Source: an uncultured Pseudomonadota bacterium (lineage in GTDB: Bacteria; Pseudomonadota; Gammaproteobacteria; Burkholderiales; SG8-39). From it: a stretch of DNA of 56,171 nucleotides. The stretch is taken from the NCBI GenBank assembly GCA_903829815.1, contig CAIKRR010000050.1:1-56171 (forward strand). The letters run 5' to 3'. The notes beneath the pieces were generated by a model. It was not told where the DNA came from and made no database searches. It saw nothing but the letters and a program-made list of their open reading frames with translations. Below are positions 1-8,607 of the stretch, piece after piece; position 1 is the stretch's first letter; each line of letters begins with the position of its first letter. Both the position numbers and the translations under genes were made by a program.

Positions 1-820
1 ACCATTCGACCCGATCAAAGCCGGGCAGGCCCGATTCGGCAAAGGTGGGCGCATCGGGAAAGGCCGGAAAACGACGCGCACTGCTCACCCCGATCACCTT
101 GAGGCGACCCGACGCAATGTGCTGCTGAAATCCGGTGGGCGTTGCCATCATGAGATCGATCTGCCCGCCGAGCAGCGCTGCGGTGGCTGGTGCCCCGCCC
201 TTGAACGGCACGTGTACGAGATCGATGCGCGCATCTCGCTTGAACACTTCGCCCGCGCGGTGGCCGTTGGAATTGATGCTCGGGCTGCCGTAGGACAACT
301 GCCCCGGACGCGCCCGTGCAAGGGCAATGACCTCGCCGGCAGTACCTGCGGGAAAGTCGGCACGCGACACCAGCAGTGCGGGCGCCGACCCGACATGCGT
401 CACCGCGCGCAGATCGCGCGTGATGATGTAAGGCATGTCGTCACGCAGGGCCGATGTCACCACGAATGAACTGGCCAGCAAGCCCAGCACATGGCCATCG
501 GGCGCCGCACGAACGACCGCTTCGGTGGCAATGACGGCCCCGCCACCGGTACGGTTCTCGACCAGCACCTGCTCGCCCCACAGGGGTTGCAGGCGCTCTC
601 CGAGCAGACGCGCCATGATGTCCGATGCGCCACCTGCAGCGGTCGATACGATGAGGTGCACCGGTCGCTGGGGCCAGCGCACGGCGCTCGAGTCGGCGGC
701 TCGGACCTGGCAGCCCGCGAGCATGGACACCAGTACGGACGCTCGCACCGACACCCGCAGGCCCCCAGCCAGCGCCGCGGCCACGCCGCCGCGCACCCGG
801 CGCACGAGGGGGCGCCGCAT
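1..820 (-). CDS. Bug-family (TctC-like) periplasmic receptor, C-terminus cut by window edge
   Basis: About 273 residues are visible; the gene runs off the left end, so the last 40-60 residues are missing. The N-terminus is Arg-rich followed by a hydrophobic stretch, consistent with Sec export. The mature part shows the usual Bug signature: WPQRPVHLIVSTAAGGASD near residue 50, then VENRTGGG, AAPDGH and the block HVPFKGGAPATAALLGGQID. The family binds carboxylates or other small organic molecules in the periplasm, classically feeding tripartite tricarboxylate transporters; no tctA/tctB partner is present. The ATG at 818-820 was chosen as start, but the frame stays open upstream, so the exact start is uncertain. 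It is divergent from the cupin gene at 991. Family assignment is firm; ligand unknown. Confidence 0.85.
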   Translation of the reverse strand, partial: MRRPLVRRVRGGVAAALAGGLRVSVRASVLVSMLAGCQVRAADSSAVRWPQRPVHLIVSTAAGGASDIMARLLGERLQPLWGEQVLVENRTGGGAVIATEAVVRAAPDGHVLGLLASSFVVTSALRDDMPYIITRDLRAVTHVGSAPALLVSRADFPAGTAGEVIALARARPGQLSYGSPSINSNGHRAGEVFKRDARIDLVHVPFKGGAPATAALLGGQIDLMMATPTGFQQHIASGRLKVIGVSSARRFPAFPDAPTFAESGLPGFDRVEW

Positions 821-990
821 CAGACACCCGATATCACGCACGGTCGGGCGCGCGCTTCGGGCCATCGCGCTCGGCAACGCATCCGGTGCGGTCAGGTATC
901 GAGAAACAGTCAGCATTCGCGGGGCGCTCCAGATCAGGGACAATCGGGCCGTACCCAGAGCAGCAACGGCAACGAAATACGGAGCATACG

Positions 991-1551
991 ATGGCGATCA
1001 GACGTGTGGTAACCGGGCATGATGAGAACGGCAAGGCCATCGTGCTCATGGATGGCCCGGCGGGCAACGTGAAGGTGCGGGCTGCCGCAGGCGGACTGGT
1101 ATCGACCCTCGCCTGGACCACGGACCAGACGCCGGCCGACATCAACGGCAGCACCGACCGTGCCGAGCGCGACATCGGTGTGGCGCCTCCCGATACAGGC
1201 TCGGTGTTTCGCGTCGTCGACTTTCCACCCCTGGCTTCTGGTACCGGCGCAATCGATCACGACGCCGTTCTGCGCGAGATGGGCCTGGGCGGTGCCGCCG
1301 GTGCGTCACGCAGCCCCTTCATGCATCGCACCCGCAGCATTGATTACGCCATCGTGATGGAAGGCGAGATCGACATGCTGCTCGATGACAGTGAGGTGCA
1401 TCTGAAGGCGGGCGACATTCTGGTCCAGCAAGGCACCAACCATGCCTGGATGAATCATGGCAGCGTGTCCTGTCGCATCGCCTTCGTGCTGATCGATGCG
1501 CATACGCCGCAGGTGCTGCACGGCGTGTCGGCCGAGAAGGGCTCGCACTGA
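991..1551 (+). CDS. Cupin domain protein
   Basis: The protein has 186 residues. The N-terminal half is uncharacteristic (ITRRV-like opening, then VVDFPPL). The C-terminal half, from about residue 110, is a small cupin barrel: HRTRSIDYAIVMEGEIDMLL is motif 1 with Tyr/Glu/Gly positions, and LKAGDILVQQGTNHAWMNHG is motif 2 with its metal-ligand His. The start ATG at 991 has GGAG six bases upstream and discards a GC-rich, non-coding-looking extension. Such proteins often act as small dioxygenases, isomerases or binding proteins in catabolic clusters, but the reaction cannot be read from sequence. A GT4 glycosyltransferase follows after 58 bases on the same strand, so the two may be cotranscribed. 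Confidence 0.8.
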   Translation: MAIRRVVTGHDENGKAIVLMDGPAGNVKVRAAAGGLVSTLAWTTDQTPADINGSTDRAERDIGVAPPDTGSVFRVVDFPPLASGTGAIDHDAVLREMGLGGAAGASRSPFMHRTRSIDYAIVMEGEIDMLLDDSEVHLKAGDILVQQGTNHAWMNHGSVSCRIAFVLIDAHTPQVLHGVSAEKGSH

Positions 1552-1609
1552 TCGGGCTGGCAAACCGGCCCGAACACGCCGACCGACACGGCAGGAGAGG
1601 CAGCAGGTC

Positions 1610-2686
1610 ATGAAGCTCATTTCGGTCACCCACAGCTACGGCAACGACGGAGCAGCCCTCACGCTGCTGCACACCGTGCACTTCTGGACCACGACGCTGG
1701 GTTGGCAGGTCGATGCCCTGGTCGGACGTGATTGGGCCGGATCGACGCTCGACGCCATCGAGGCAGCGGGCATGCAGCCGGTGTACGAAGTGCGCGCCGA
1801 TGCAGGCTACGACCTTGCGCTGGTCAACACGCTCAACGACTATCAGTCGGTGCTGGAATTGCATGACAAACTGCCGGTCGTGCTCTGGGTGCATGAGGCC
1901 GAGAGCATCATCGCAAACGCCATGCTCACGCCGGCGCAATGGGCGCGTGTCTTCCAGTTGCCACGCCTCACCCTGTTCAACAGTCGATGGCAGACCGAGT
2001 CGGTCTTTCGCAGCTTCATCTACCGATTGCCCACCGAACGCATCGCGATCGTTCCCTACGGCATTCTGCCGTTCGACATGCCCGAAGCCCCGTGTCCGGG
2101 CTCGCTCTCCACGGTCGAGTCGGTTGCACGAGATCACAAACCATTCAGGGTGGCCGCCGTTGGTCGCGTCAATGCCCGCAAGGGACAGATCGAACTCATC
2201 GAAGCCGCCGCAGCGCTCGTGCCGCGTCACGCCATCGAATGCGATCTCATCGGCAGCCACGCTGACGACCCGGTTCTGAAGTCCCGGATTGACGCGATCA
2301 GACGACGATACCCTCATCTCGTCCTGAGCGAGGGCGAACGGCCTCGCCAGGCAGCCATGGCAAGACTGTCACAGGCCGATGCCTTCTGCCTGCCCTCGCA
2401 TGACGAGAGCTACGGCCTGGCAGCACTCGAAGCCGCCCGCATCGGACTGCCCGTCATCCTCGCCAACCTCCCGGTCTATGCCCATGTAGGCTGGGTCGAC
2501 CGCGAGAACTGTCTCCTGGCCCGCTGCGGAGACAGCGCGAGCATCGGGGGAGCCATCGAGGCGCTCATCGATGACGCTGCCCTGCGTCAGAACCTGATCG
2601 AAGGCGGCCGGCAGTTGGCAGCCAGGCATGACTTTGCCCTCTTTCTCGAACGGGTCACGAGCCGCATCGAAGGACTGCTTGCCTGA
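1610..2686 (+). CDS. GT4-family glycosyltransferase
   Basis: This is a 358-residue GT-B fold glycosyltransferase. The C-terminal half carries the nucleotide-sugar binding features of family GT4: FRVAAVGRVNARKGQIELIEA near residues 180-200, then the acidic E-x7-E motif DESYGLAALEAARIGLPVI near 265-285. The N-terminal acceptor domain begins MKLISVTHSYGNDGAA. The start has GGAGAGG 11 bases upstream. Its neighbours are a cupin protein and a MetE-like enzyme rather than polysaccharide genes, so there is no context for the acceptor. Donor sugar and product are unknown. No signal peptide or membrane segment is apparent, so it is probably cytoplasmic. Confidence 0.85.
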   Translation: MKLISVTHSYGNDGAALTLLHTVHFWTTTLGWQVDALVGRDWAGSTLDAIEAAGMQPVYEVRADAGYDLALVNTLNDYQSVLELHDKLPVVLWVHEAESIIANAMLTPAQWARVFQLPRLTLFNSRWQTESVFRSFIYRLPTERIAIVPYGILPFDMPEAPCPGSLSTVESVARDHKPFRVAAVGRVNARKGQIELIEAAAALVPRHAIECDLIGSHADDPVLKSRIDAIRRRYPHLVLSEGERPRQAAMARLSQADAFCLPSHDESYGLAALEAARIGLPVILANLPVYAHVGWVDRENCLLARCGDSASIGGAIEALIDDAALRQNLIEGGRQLAARHDFALFLERVTSRIEGLLA

Positions 2687-2733
2687 GGGATAATGCCCCC
2701 CGGGATGAGCGAGGCCAATCAGGAGACATCGCC

Positions 2734-3900
2734 ATGATGCGCAGCACCGACCGCTTTCTGACCACCCACACCGGCAGCCTGCCGCGACCTGACGACCTCA
2801 TCCGCATGATGTTCGCCCGCGAAGAGGGCGTGCCGGTCGAGCCGACCGCGCTGGCTTCGCGTATCCGCGAAGCGGTGCGGGACATCGTTGCGCGGCAGCG
2901 CGCGGCGGGCGTCGATCTGGTGAACGACGGCGAACTCTCCAAACCGAGCTACGCCACCTATGTGAAGGACCGCCTGTCGGGCTTTGGTGGCACGAGCCAG
3001 TCGCTCGAGTACCAGGATCTGGTGGAGTTTCCGGCGCTCGCGAAGAAGGTGTTCGGTGACCCCGGTCGATCGCGCCGCAAGACCCCAGCCTGTACCGGAC
3101 CGATTGCCGTGCGTGACCCCGCGGCGGCACAGACCGACGTCGACAACCTGCTCGATGCTATCAAGGCGCATCCGGGCACCGATGCGCGTCTGGCCGGTGC
3201 CAGCGGCAGTTTCATGAGTGCAGCGTCACCCGGCGTGGTGTCCCTTTTCTTTCGCAACGACCACTATCCCTCGCACGAAGCCTATCTGTATGCCATCGCA
3301 GACGCGATGCGCCATGAGTACGAGGCCATCGCCGCGGCCGGCATCACCCTGCAGATCGACTGCCCCGACCTCGCGATGGGGCGGCATATCCAGTACGCGA
3401 ACCTCAACCTTGCGCAGTTCCGTGCCCAGGCCCAATTGCATGTGGAAGCGCTCAACCATGCCCTCTCGGGCATCGACCCGGAACGGCTTCGCCTGCACCT
3501 GTGCTGGGGCAATTACGAGGGCCCGCATCACCATGACGTGCCCTTCGCCGACATCGCCGACATCGTCTTCTCGGCGCGGCCGGCAGCTATCTCGTTCGAA
3601 GCCGCAAACCCGCGGCATGCCCACGAATGGGCACTCTTCGAGACGATTCGTCTGCCCGAGGGCAAGGTACTGATTCCGGGCGTACTCGAATCGAAGTCCA
3701 ACTTCATCGAACACCCCGAACTCATCGCCCAACGCATCGGCCGCTACGCCCGCCTCGTCGGTCGTGAAAATGTCATCGCCGGGAGCGATTGCGGTTACGG
3801 CACCTGGGTGGGTCAGGCGGCCGTCGATCCGCAGGTCGTGTTCGCCAAACTGGCAGCAATGGCCGAGGGTGCTCGCATCGCCAGTCGCAGTTTCTGGTAA
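2734..3900 (+). CDS. MetE C-terminal-like (cobalamin-independent methionine synthase II family) protein
   Basis: This 388-residue protein resembles the catalytic C-terminal half of MetE and lacks the N-terminal half, so it is a stand-alone member of the methionine synthase II / epoxyalkane-CoM transferase-like superfamily. Visible signs are TTHTGSLPRPDDLIRMM at the N-terminus, DGELSKPSYATYV, the His/Cys-containing segment RLHLCWGNYEGPHHHDVPF near residue 250, and the terminal GSDCGYGTW that supplies the last zinc-ligand Cys. It probably binds zinc and transfers a methyl or alkyl group to a thiol, or performs a related thiol reaction in catabolism. AGGAGA lies seven bases before the first ATG. 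Members beside catabolic genes are often not methionine synthases, so no gene symbol is given. Confidence 0.85.
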   Translation: MMRSTDRFLTTHTGSLPRPDDLIRMMFAREEGVPVEPTALASRIREAVRDIVARQRAAGVDLVNDGELSKPSYATYVKDRLSGFGGTSQSLEYQDLVEFPALAKKVFGDPGRSRRKTPACTGPIAVRDPAAAQTDVDNLLDAIKAHPGTDARLAGASGSFMSAASPGVVSLFFRNDHYPSHEAYLYAIADAMRHEYEAIAAAGITLQIDCPDLAMGRHIQYANLNLAQFRAQAQLHVEALNHALSGIDPERLRLHLCWGNYEGPHHHDVPFADIADIVFSARPAAISFEAANPRHAHEWALFETIRLPEGKVLIPGVLESKSNFIEHPELIAQRIGRYARLVGRENVIAGSDCGYGTWVGQAAVDPQVVFAKLAAMAEGARIASRSFW

Positions 3901-4005
3901 AGCCACAGCGGCGCGCGGTCGAGTCCGGTCCGACGCGGCCAGCATCGGTCGACCTGAGCCCGGACGGGTTAGCGCCCCCGGAGGGCAGCGGCTCACGCCA
4001 GTCGG

Positions 4006-5031
4006 TCAGTCGATGGTGACCTTGGCCAGACGAATCACCTTCGCCCATCGCTCGTAGTCGGTTCGAAGGTAGCGGCCCAGAGCGTCCTGCGAGAGCGGCA
4101 TCGGTTCGGCGCCCGAGCGCAGCAGAGCCTCCCGGATGTCAGGCATACCCAGAACGCGGGTGATCTCGGCATGCAAGCGGGCCACCAGCGCTGCGGGCAT
4201 CGCCGCCGGCGCGAACACGCCATTCCAGATCACCACATCGAAGTCCGGATAACCCGACTCGGCAATGGTCGGAATCTCGGGCGCAAAGGCGCTTCGAGCG
4301 GCCCCCGTCGTGGCCAGGCCACGCAAGCGTCCGGCGCGCGTGTAGGGCAACACCGCCGGTGCGGCGGCAAAGCTCACGCCAATCTGGCCCGCGAGCACAT
4401 CATTCACGGCAGGTGGCCCCCCCTTGTAGGGCACATGCACCATGCGGGTGCCTGCCAGCAGATTGAGGAGTTCTGCGGCCAGATGCCCCTGGGACCCGTT
4501 GCCACCCGAGGCGTAGTTCACCTGATCGGGACGGGCCCGCGCGTAATCGACCAGTTCACGGACGGTCGAAACGGGAATGAGGGTCGGATTCACGAAGAGC
4601 AGCAAGGGGCTGAAGGCCACCATGGCCACCGGGGACAGGTCCTTCATCGGATCATAGGCAAGACGCATGAGATGCGGATTGATGGTGATGTTGGCACTCG
4701 AACCGAAGAGCAGGGTATGGCCATCGGCCGGGGCACGCACCACCGCTTCGGCGCCGATGGCACCATTGGCACCGACCCGATTTTCGATCACGACCGGCTG
4801 CCCCAGCACGTCACCGAGGCGCTGCATCACGAGGCGGGCACTGACATCGGCGCCACCGCCCGGCGGAAAGGCGACGATCATCTTCAGCGGACGAGTCGGC
4901 CAGACATCGGCCGCCTGGCTCGCAGCCCCCAACGTCAGCACAAACCCGGCCACGCAGAGCGTCAGAGCAAGACGCCCGGCACGCAGGCCGCGCAACAGGA
5001 CAAGAGTGCAAGGTACAAGGGCAGGTATCAT
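4006..5031 (-). CDS. Bug-family (TctC-like) periplasmic receptor
   Basis: The 341-residue protein is full length for a Bug receptor. It has an N-terminal signal sequence (LALTLCVAGFVLTLGAASQA, likely cleavage after SQA) followed by the canonical start of the mature domain, DVWPTRPLKMIVAFPPGGGADV. Further family marks are VIENRVGANGAIGAEAV, APADGHTLLFGSS, NYASGGNGSQGHLAAELL and HVPYKGGPPAVNDVLAGQI. It should bind an organic acid in the periplasm. It is divergent from a second Bug gene whose start is only about 40-140 bases away, so the pair may share a control region. No transporter membrane genes or regulator are adjacent. No convincing ribosome-binding site precedes the chosen ATG, so the start is provisional. 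Confidence 0.9.
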   Translation of the reverse strand: MIPALVPCTLVLLRGLRAGRLALTLCVAGFVLTLGAASQAADVWPTRPLKMIVAFPPGGGADVSARLVMQRLGDVLGQPVVIENRVGANGAIGAEAVVRAPADGHTLLFGSSANITINPHLMRLAYDPMKDLSPVAMVAFSPLLLFVNPTLIPVSTVRELVDYARARPDQVNYASGGNGSQGHLAAELLNLLAGTRMVHVPYKGGPPAVNDVLAGQIGVSFAAAPAVLPYTRAGRLRGLATTGAARSAFAPEIPTIAESGYPDFDVVIWNGVFAPAAMPAALVARLHAEITRVLGMPDIREALLRSGAEPMPLSQDALGRYLRTDYERWAKVIRLAKVTID

Positions 5032-5073
5032 AGGTTGGGCGGTTGCACATCAGTGGAAGGAGACACGAACATC

Positions 5074-6165
5074 ATGCAGGCGAGCGCAAGACGCCCGATG
5101 CGCCCGTTGAACGGACGTATCGGGGCCACAGTCCCGGCCCGATATCGGGTCAGGCTGACTGAAGCCATCATCATGCCAGCCCCGCACCTGTCTCGGCTGA
5201 GCAGGGCACTGACCTTGAGCCTCATGCTCCTGCCGATCATGACAGGCAGCGCGCTGGCCGGGCCCGCCGATGACTATCCCAACCGCGCCATCCGCATGAT
5301 CGTACCCTTTCCGGCCGGTGGTACCGCCGACGTGGTGCCACGTATGGTCGGGGAGAAACTCGCGCAGCGATGGAATCAACCGGTGGTGGTCGAAAACCGC
5401 GCCGGTGCAGCGGGCAATATCGGCGCCGAACTGGTCGCTCGTGCCGAACCCGACGGCTATACCCTGATGGCAAGCCCCCCCCCGCCGCTCGTGGTGAACC
5501 AGTTCCTGTATCCGCGCATCGCCTACGACGCGAGCCTCTTCGTACCGGTGTCGGTGATGGCCGCGGTACCCACGGTACTGGCCGTGAACCCGAAGGTTCC
5601 GGCGCAGACGCTGGCCGAATTTCTGGCCCTTGCTCGGGCACGCCCCGGGCAGATCAACTACGCCTCGCAAGGCAGCGGTTCGACCTCGCACCTCACGACC
5701 GAACTGTTCATGATGGCCACCGGCGTGCGCATGTCCCATGTGCCCTACAAAGGCAGCGCACCGGCCCTCACCGACCTGCTGGCGGGTCAGGTCGACCTCA
5801 TGTTCGACAATCTGTCATCGGCGCTCCCCTACATTCGCGCGGGGCGCCTGCGCGCGCTGGCGATCACCAGCACGCAGCGGGTTCAGGTGCTGCCCGATAC
5901 ACCCACCCTCACCGAGACACTGCCCGGACTGGTGTCGACGGCCTGGTTTGCCGTGGTGGCACCACCAGGCACGCCCGCCGACATCGTTGCCAAATTGAGC
6001 AACGCCATCAGCGATGCAATCCGGCTGCCGGACGTGCAACGGCGCCTCACCGACATGATGGCCGAGCCCATGGGCCTTTCACCCGCCGAGGCCGCCACCT
6101 TCATGCGTCAGGATGCCGAACGCTGGAGGCGGGTGATCGGGGGAAGCCAGATCCGGGTCGAGTGA
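5074..6165 (+). CDS. Bug-family (TctC-like) periplasmic receptor
   Basis: A second full Bug receptor, divergent from the previous one. The mature domain begins DDYPNRAIRMIVPFPAGGTADV and contains VVENRAGAAGNIGAE, AEPDGYTLMAS, NYASQGSGSTSHLTTELF and HVPYKGSAPALTDLLAGQVD. The start at 5074 is supported by AAGGAGA at 5057-5063, giving 363 residues with an unusually long 60-residue leader. The alternative ATG at 5173 gives 330 residues with a normal signal peptide (ALTLSLMLLPIMTGSALA) but no clear ribosome-binding site. The two starts are in the same frame, and which is used cannot be settled here. The ligand is unknown. It ends 62 bases before a convergent decarboxylase-like gene. Confidence 0.88.
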   Translation: MQASARRPMRPLNGRIGATVPARYRVRLTEAIIMPAPHLSRLSRALTLSLMLLPIMTGSALAGPADDYPNRAIRMIVPFPAGGTADVVPRMVGEKLAQRWNQPVVVENRAGAAGNIGAELVARAEPDGYTLMASPPPPLVVNQFLYPRIAYDASLFVPVSVMAAVPTVLAVNPKVPAQTLAEFLALARARPGQINYASQGSGSTSHLTTELFMMATGVRMSHVPYKGSAPALTDLLAGQVDLMFDNLSSALPYIRAGRLRALAITSTQRVQVLPDTPTLTETLPGLVSTAWFAVVAPPGTPADIVAKLSNAISDAIRLPDVQRRLTDMMAEPMGLSPAEAATFMRQDAERWRRVIGGSQIRVE

Positions 6166-6227
6166 GGCAGGCGCCCACGACGAGAAACGCCCCATGGGCC
6201 GACCGTGCAAGCCGGCCCTGTACGACT

Positions 6228-7220
6228 TCAGATCTTGAACGCCTCGAGTGACTCGGGAGCAAAGAGGTCTTCCGGGGCCAGGCGGCGCTTGGACAAGCCC
6301 TGCTCGTGGTGATAACGCAGGAACGTGTCGAGCACATGGCGATTGGCCGCAAAGCCATAGGGCCACCAGTCATCACCCATCTCGCGACGCGTCTCCTCCA
6401 CATGCGACACGAGCCAGGGCAGCATGGTGCTCAAGGCCGCCGTCTGCATCAGGCCCTCATAGGTATGACGCTGCGCGAGCGTGAAGGCCTTGCACAATGA
6501 TTGCGCAACCCAGGGGTTGGCCTCGTACACATCGCGCCGGATCACCACCGTGTGCATGATCGGGAAGATATTCGTGCGGCGATAGTAGGCCCGCTCGATC
6601 TCGGTGTAGTTCTCGAACAGACGCTTCACATCGGCCGGGCGGCTGTGCAGGGTCGAGGGCGCACGCGCTGACTGGAGGGCGTCGATTTCACCCTCGGCAA
6701 GCATCCGCGACAGGGTCTTGTCGGGGCCGATCGAGTGCATGCGAAACTTCGATGGCAGCGAGAGCTTGAGCTTCTCCTCGCGTCCGGGTTGCTCCTCGCC
6801 ACCGGTGTAGTAGTCGACGGCATCGGCTGCCACGCCGTATTCATCCTGCAGGATGCCGCGTATCCACACCGGCGCTGTCATCTGGTACTCGGGCACACCC
6901 ATCTTGCAGCCGATGAGGTCCTTCGGTTCGCGAATGCCGCTCCTGGCCGACACGAAGATGCATGAATGCCGGAAGAAGCGCGAGGGGAAGATCGGAATCG
7001 CAATGAAGGGCGGCTTTTCCTGACCCAGCGACACGGTGTAGGACGAGAGCGACATCTCGGCCACCTCGAACTCGCGGTTGCGCAGCATCCGGAAAAACGT
7101 TTCCTCGACCTCGAGATTGATGTAGTTCAGATCGATGCCATCGGGCTGCACCAGGCCATCGGCCAGCGCTCGGGTGCGGTCGTAGTTCCAGCAGGCAAGA
7201 TTCAGACGTAGTCGGGACAT
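6228..7220 (-). CDS. 4,5-dihydroxyphthalate decarboxylase-like protein (substrate-binding-protein fold)
   Basis: The protein has 330 residues, close to the usual length of 4,5-dihydroxyphthalate decarboxylases. It opens LRLNLACWNYDRTRALADG and has EMSLSSYTVSL, IPIFPSRFFRHSCIFVS and KMGVPEYQMTAPVWIRGIL, all typical of that family, which has the fold of periplasmic binding proteins but no signal peptide. Characterised members remove a carboxyl group from dihydroxyphthalate in phthalate breakdown; many relatives are annotated only as ABC substrate-binding proteins. The ATG at 7218-7220 was preferred over an upstream start because it matches the usual N-terminus. It lies 89 bases downstream of another Bug gene on the same strand, which suggests a shared uptake and catabolic role. 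The exact substrate is inference. Confidence 0.78.
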   Translation of the reverse strand: MSRLRLNLACWNYDRTRALADGLVQPDGIDLNYINLEVEETFFRMLRNREFEVAEMSLSSYTVSLGQEKPPFIAIPIFPSRFFRHSCIFVSARSGIREPKDLIGCKMGVPEYQMTAPVWIRGILQDEYGVAADAVDYYTGGEEQPGREEKLKLSLPSKFRMHSIGPDKTLSRMLAEGEIDALQSARAPSTLHSRPADVKRLFENYTEIERAYYRRTNIFPIMHTVVIRRDVYEANPWVAQSLCKAFTLAQRHTYEGLMQTAALSTMLPWLVSHVEETRREMGDDWWPYGFAANRHVLDTFLRYHHEQGLSKRRLAPEDLFAPESLEAFKI

Positions 7221-7309
7221 GCTCGGTCTCCAGGGGTCAGGGTCGCCGCACAAGGCTGCGGTCACGAAGGGGCGCAAGCCCGGAAAGAGTGATGCCGCCA
7301 GGCAGGCGT

Positions 7310-8293
7310 TCAGTCATTGCGCGCCGACGACTTCTTGACAATGGGCGTCCAGCGCGCAATTTCGCTGCGCATGAACTCGGTGAACTGGGCCGCATCGAGA
7401 TCGTTGACCTCAGTGCCTTCCATGCGCAGACGCGCCCGGATATCAGCCGAGGCAAGGGCACGGCGCACCTCGAGATTGAGGCGCTGCACGATATCCGCAG
7501 GCAATCCGGCCGGACCCGACAGGGAAAACCAGACGGCGGCCACCAGGCCCGGGTAGCCACTTTCGACGAAGGTGGGCACATCGGGGTAGTCGGGCAGGCG
7601 CCGGGCGCTCGAAAGCGCGATGGCCCGGATCTTGCCACCGTGGATCTGCGATGAGGCCGTGGTGAGCGTCGTCGAACTGGACTGCAGGTTGCCTGCCATC
7701 AGATCGACGATAGCCGGACTGGCCCCCTTGTAGGGCACATGGGCGAGATCGAGTTTGGCGACCTGACGGAACATCTCGGCCATCAAATGGCCTTGCGTAC
7801 CGGTGCCTGGCGAACCGTAGGCCATGGGATGCGTGCGCGCATGGCTCACGAATTCGCGAAGGTCGCGGACTGGCAAGCTGAGCGCGACGCACAAGGCGAT
7901 GGGCGGCCCACCAAAGAGCGCAATGTGGGTGAAATCGGTCATGGCATCGAAGGGCACTCGCGAGACGGCCGGCGCGAGCACATGCGAGGCAACGCCTGAC
8001 ACGACCAGGGTGTATCCGTCAGGGGCAGCCTTGGCAACCATCTCGGAGCCCACCACCCCACCGGCACCGCCACGATTCTCGACGATGAAACTCTGATGGA
8101 AGGCATCAGAAAGCTTCTGCGCCACGAGGCGACCCAGGGTGTCGGCACTGCCACCGGCGGAAAAGGGCGCAACGATCCTCACCGGGCGCACCGGCCAGGC
8201 CGACTGCGCATGCGCAGTCATGGCCATCAGCGAGCCGACCGTGCCCAGGCCGATCGCCAGCACCCGTACTACCCGTCGGCAGGAATCGATCAA
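7310..8293 (-). CDS. Bug-family (TctC-like) periplasmic receptor
   Basis: A Bug receptor of 327 residues, starting at the TTG at 8291-8293. GGAG stands six bases before this TTG, and longer readings of the frame run into the tRNA-Pro gene and are therefore wrong. The signal peptide is followed by AWPVRPVRIVAPFSAGGSADT, then IVENRGGAGGVVGSEMV, AAPDGYTLVVSG, YGSPGTGTQGHLMAEMF and HVPYKGASPAIVDLMAGNLQ. It probably binds an organic acid in the periplasm. Downstream on the same strand is the decarboxylase-like gene, so this receptor could supply that enzyme's substrate (inference). No membrane transporter subunits are adjacent. Confidence 0.9.
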   Translation of the reverse strand: MIDSCRRVVRVLAIGLGTVGSLMAMTAHAQSAWPVRPVRIVAPFSAGGSADTLGRLVAQKLSDAFHQSFIVENRGGAGGVVGSEMVAKAAPDGYTLVVSGVASHVLAPAVSRVPFDAMTDFTHIALFGGPPIALCVALSLPVRDLREFVSHARTHPMAYGSPGTGTQGHLMAEMFRQVAKLDLAHVPYKGASPAIVDLMAGNLQSSSTTLTTASSQIHGGKIRAIALSSARRLPDYPDVPTFVESGYPGLVAAVWFSLSGPAGLPADIVQRLNLEVRRALASADIRARLRMEGTEVNDLDAAQFTEFMRSEIARWTPIVKKSSARND

Positions 8294-8362
8294 GTGCGGC
8301 TCCGGAAGATGGGCCGGAAAGCAAGAAGGGCCAAGGTCTGTACCTGGCCCTTCTGTCGGAAT

Positions 8363-8439
8363 TGGTCGGGGTGAGAGGATTTGAACCTCCGACACCTGCG
8401 TCCCGAACGCAGTGCGCTACCAGGCTGCGCTACACCCCG
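8363..8439 (-). tRNA. tRNA-Pro (anticodon CGG)
   Basis: This 77-base cloverleaf is read on the minus strand. The acceptor stem pairs CGGGGTG with CACCCCG, with discriminator A and a genomically encoded CCA (8363-8365). The anticodon stem-loop is CTGCG-TTCGGGA-CGCAG, giving anticodon CGG for proline codon CCG. The T-loop GTTCAAATC is standard. A TAGAAT hexamer at 8496-8501 could be its -10 element. The gene separates the Bug receptor at 7310 from ispB; tRNA genes are common boundaries for accessory DNA, although no integrase or duplicated tRNA end was seen. Confidence 0.96.
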
Positions 8440-8576
8440 TTGGTACTGCCCACGCTGATCCCCCAAATTGAAGGTCCAGCACGGCCAAGCCCACTATTCT
8501 ATCAAGGAACGACTCGGCATGCCAGGCGTCGGTGTCTCCAATCGACCCGGGCCGGCGCGGTCTCCGGGCGCCTGGC

Positions 8577-8592
8577 GCCTGGCAAGCCAGGC
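8577..8592 (-). terminator. Hairpin downstream of ispB, no U-run
   Basis: Sixteen bases downstream of the ispB stop, a perfect inverted repeat GCCTGG-CTTG-CCAGGC can form on the transcript. No run of U follows, so it is not a classical intrinsic terminator. It may stop transcription only weakly or protect the 3' end. Confidence 0.35.
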
Positions 8593-8607
8593 CAACACGG
8601 CACGGCG

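Noticed and set aside
2687-2733. Cobalamin riboswitch before the MetE-like gene
   Set aside because: The gap is only 47 bases, far too short for that aptamer.
8294-8395. N-terminal extension of the Bug gene at 7310 beginning MSEVQILSPRP
   Set aside because: It is translated from the tRNA-Pro gene; the TTG at 8293 with GGAG six bases upstream is the credible start.
8363-8439. tRNA-Pro as the attachment site of an integrated element
   Set aside because: No integrase gene and no repeated tRNA 3' end were found in the window.
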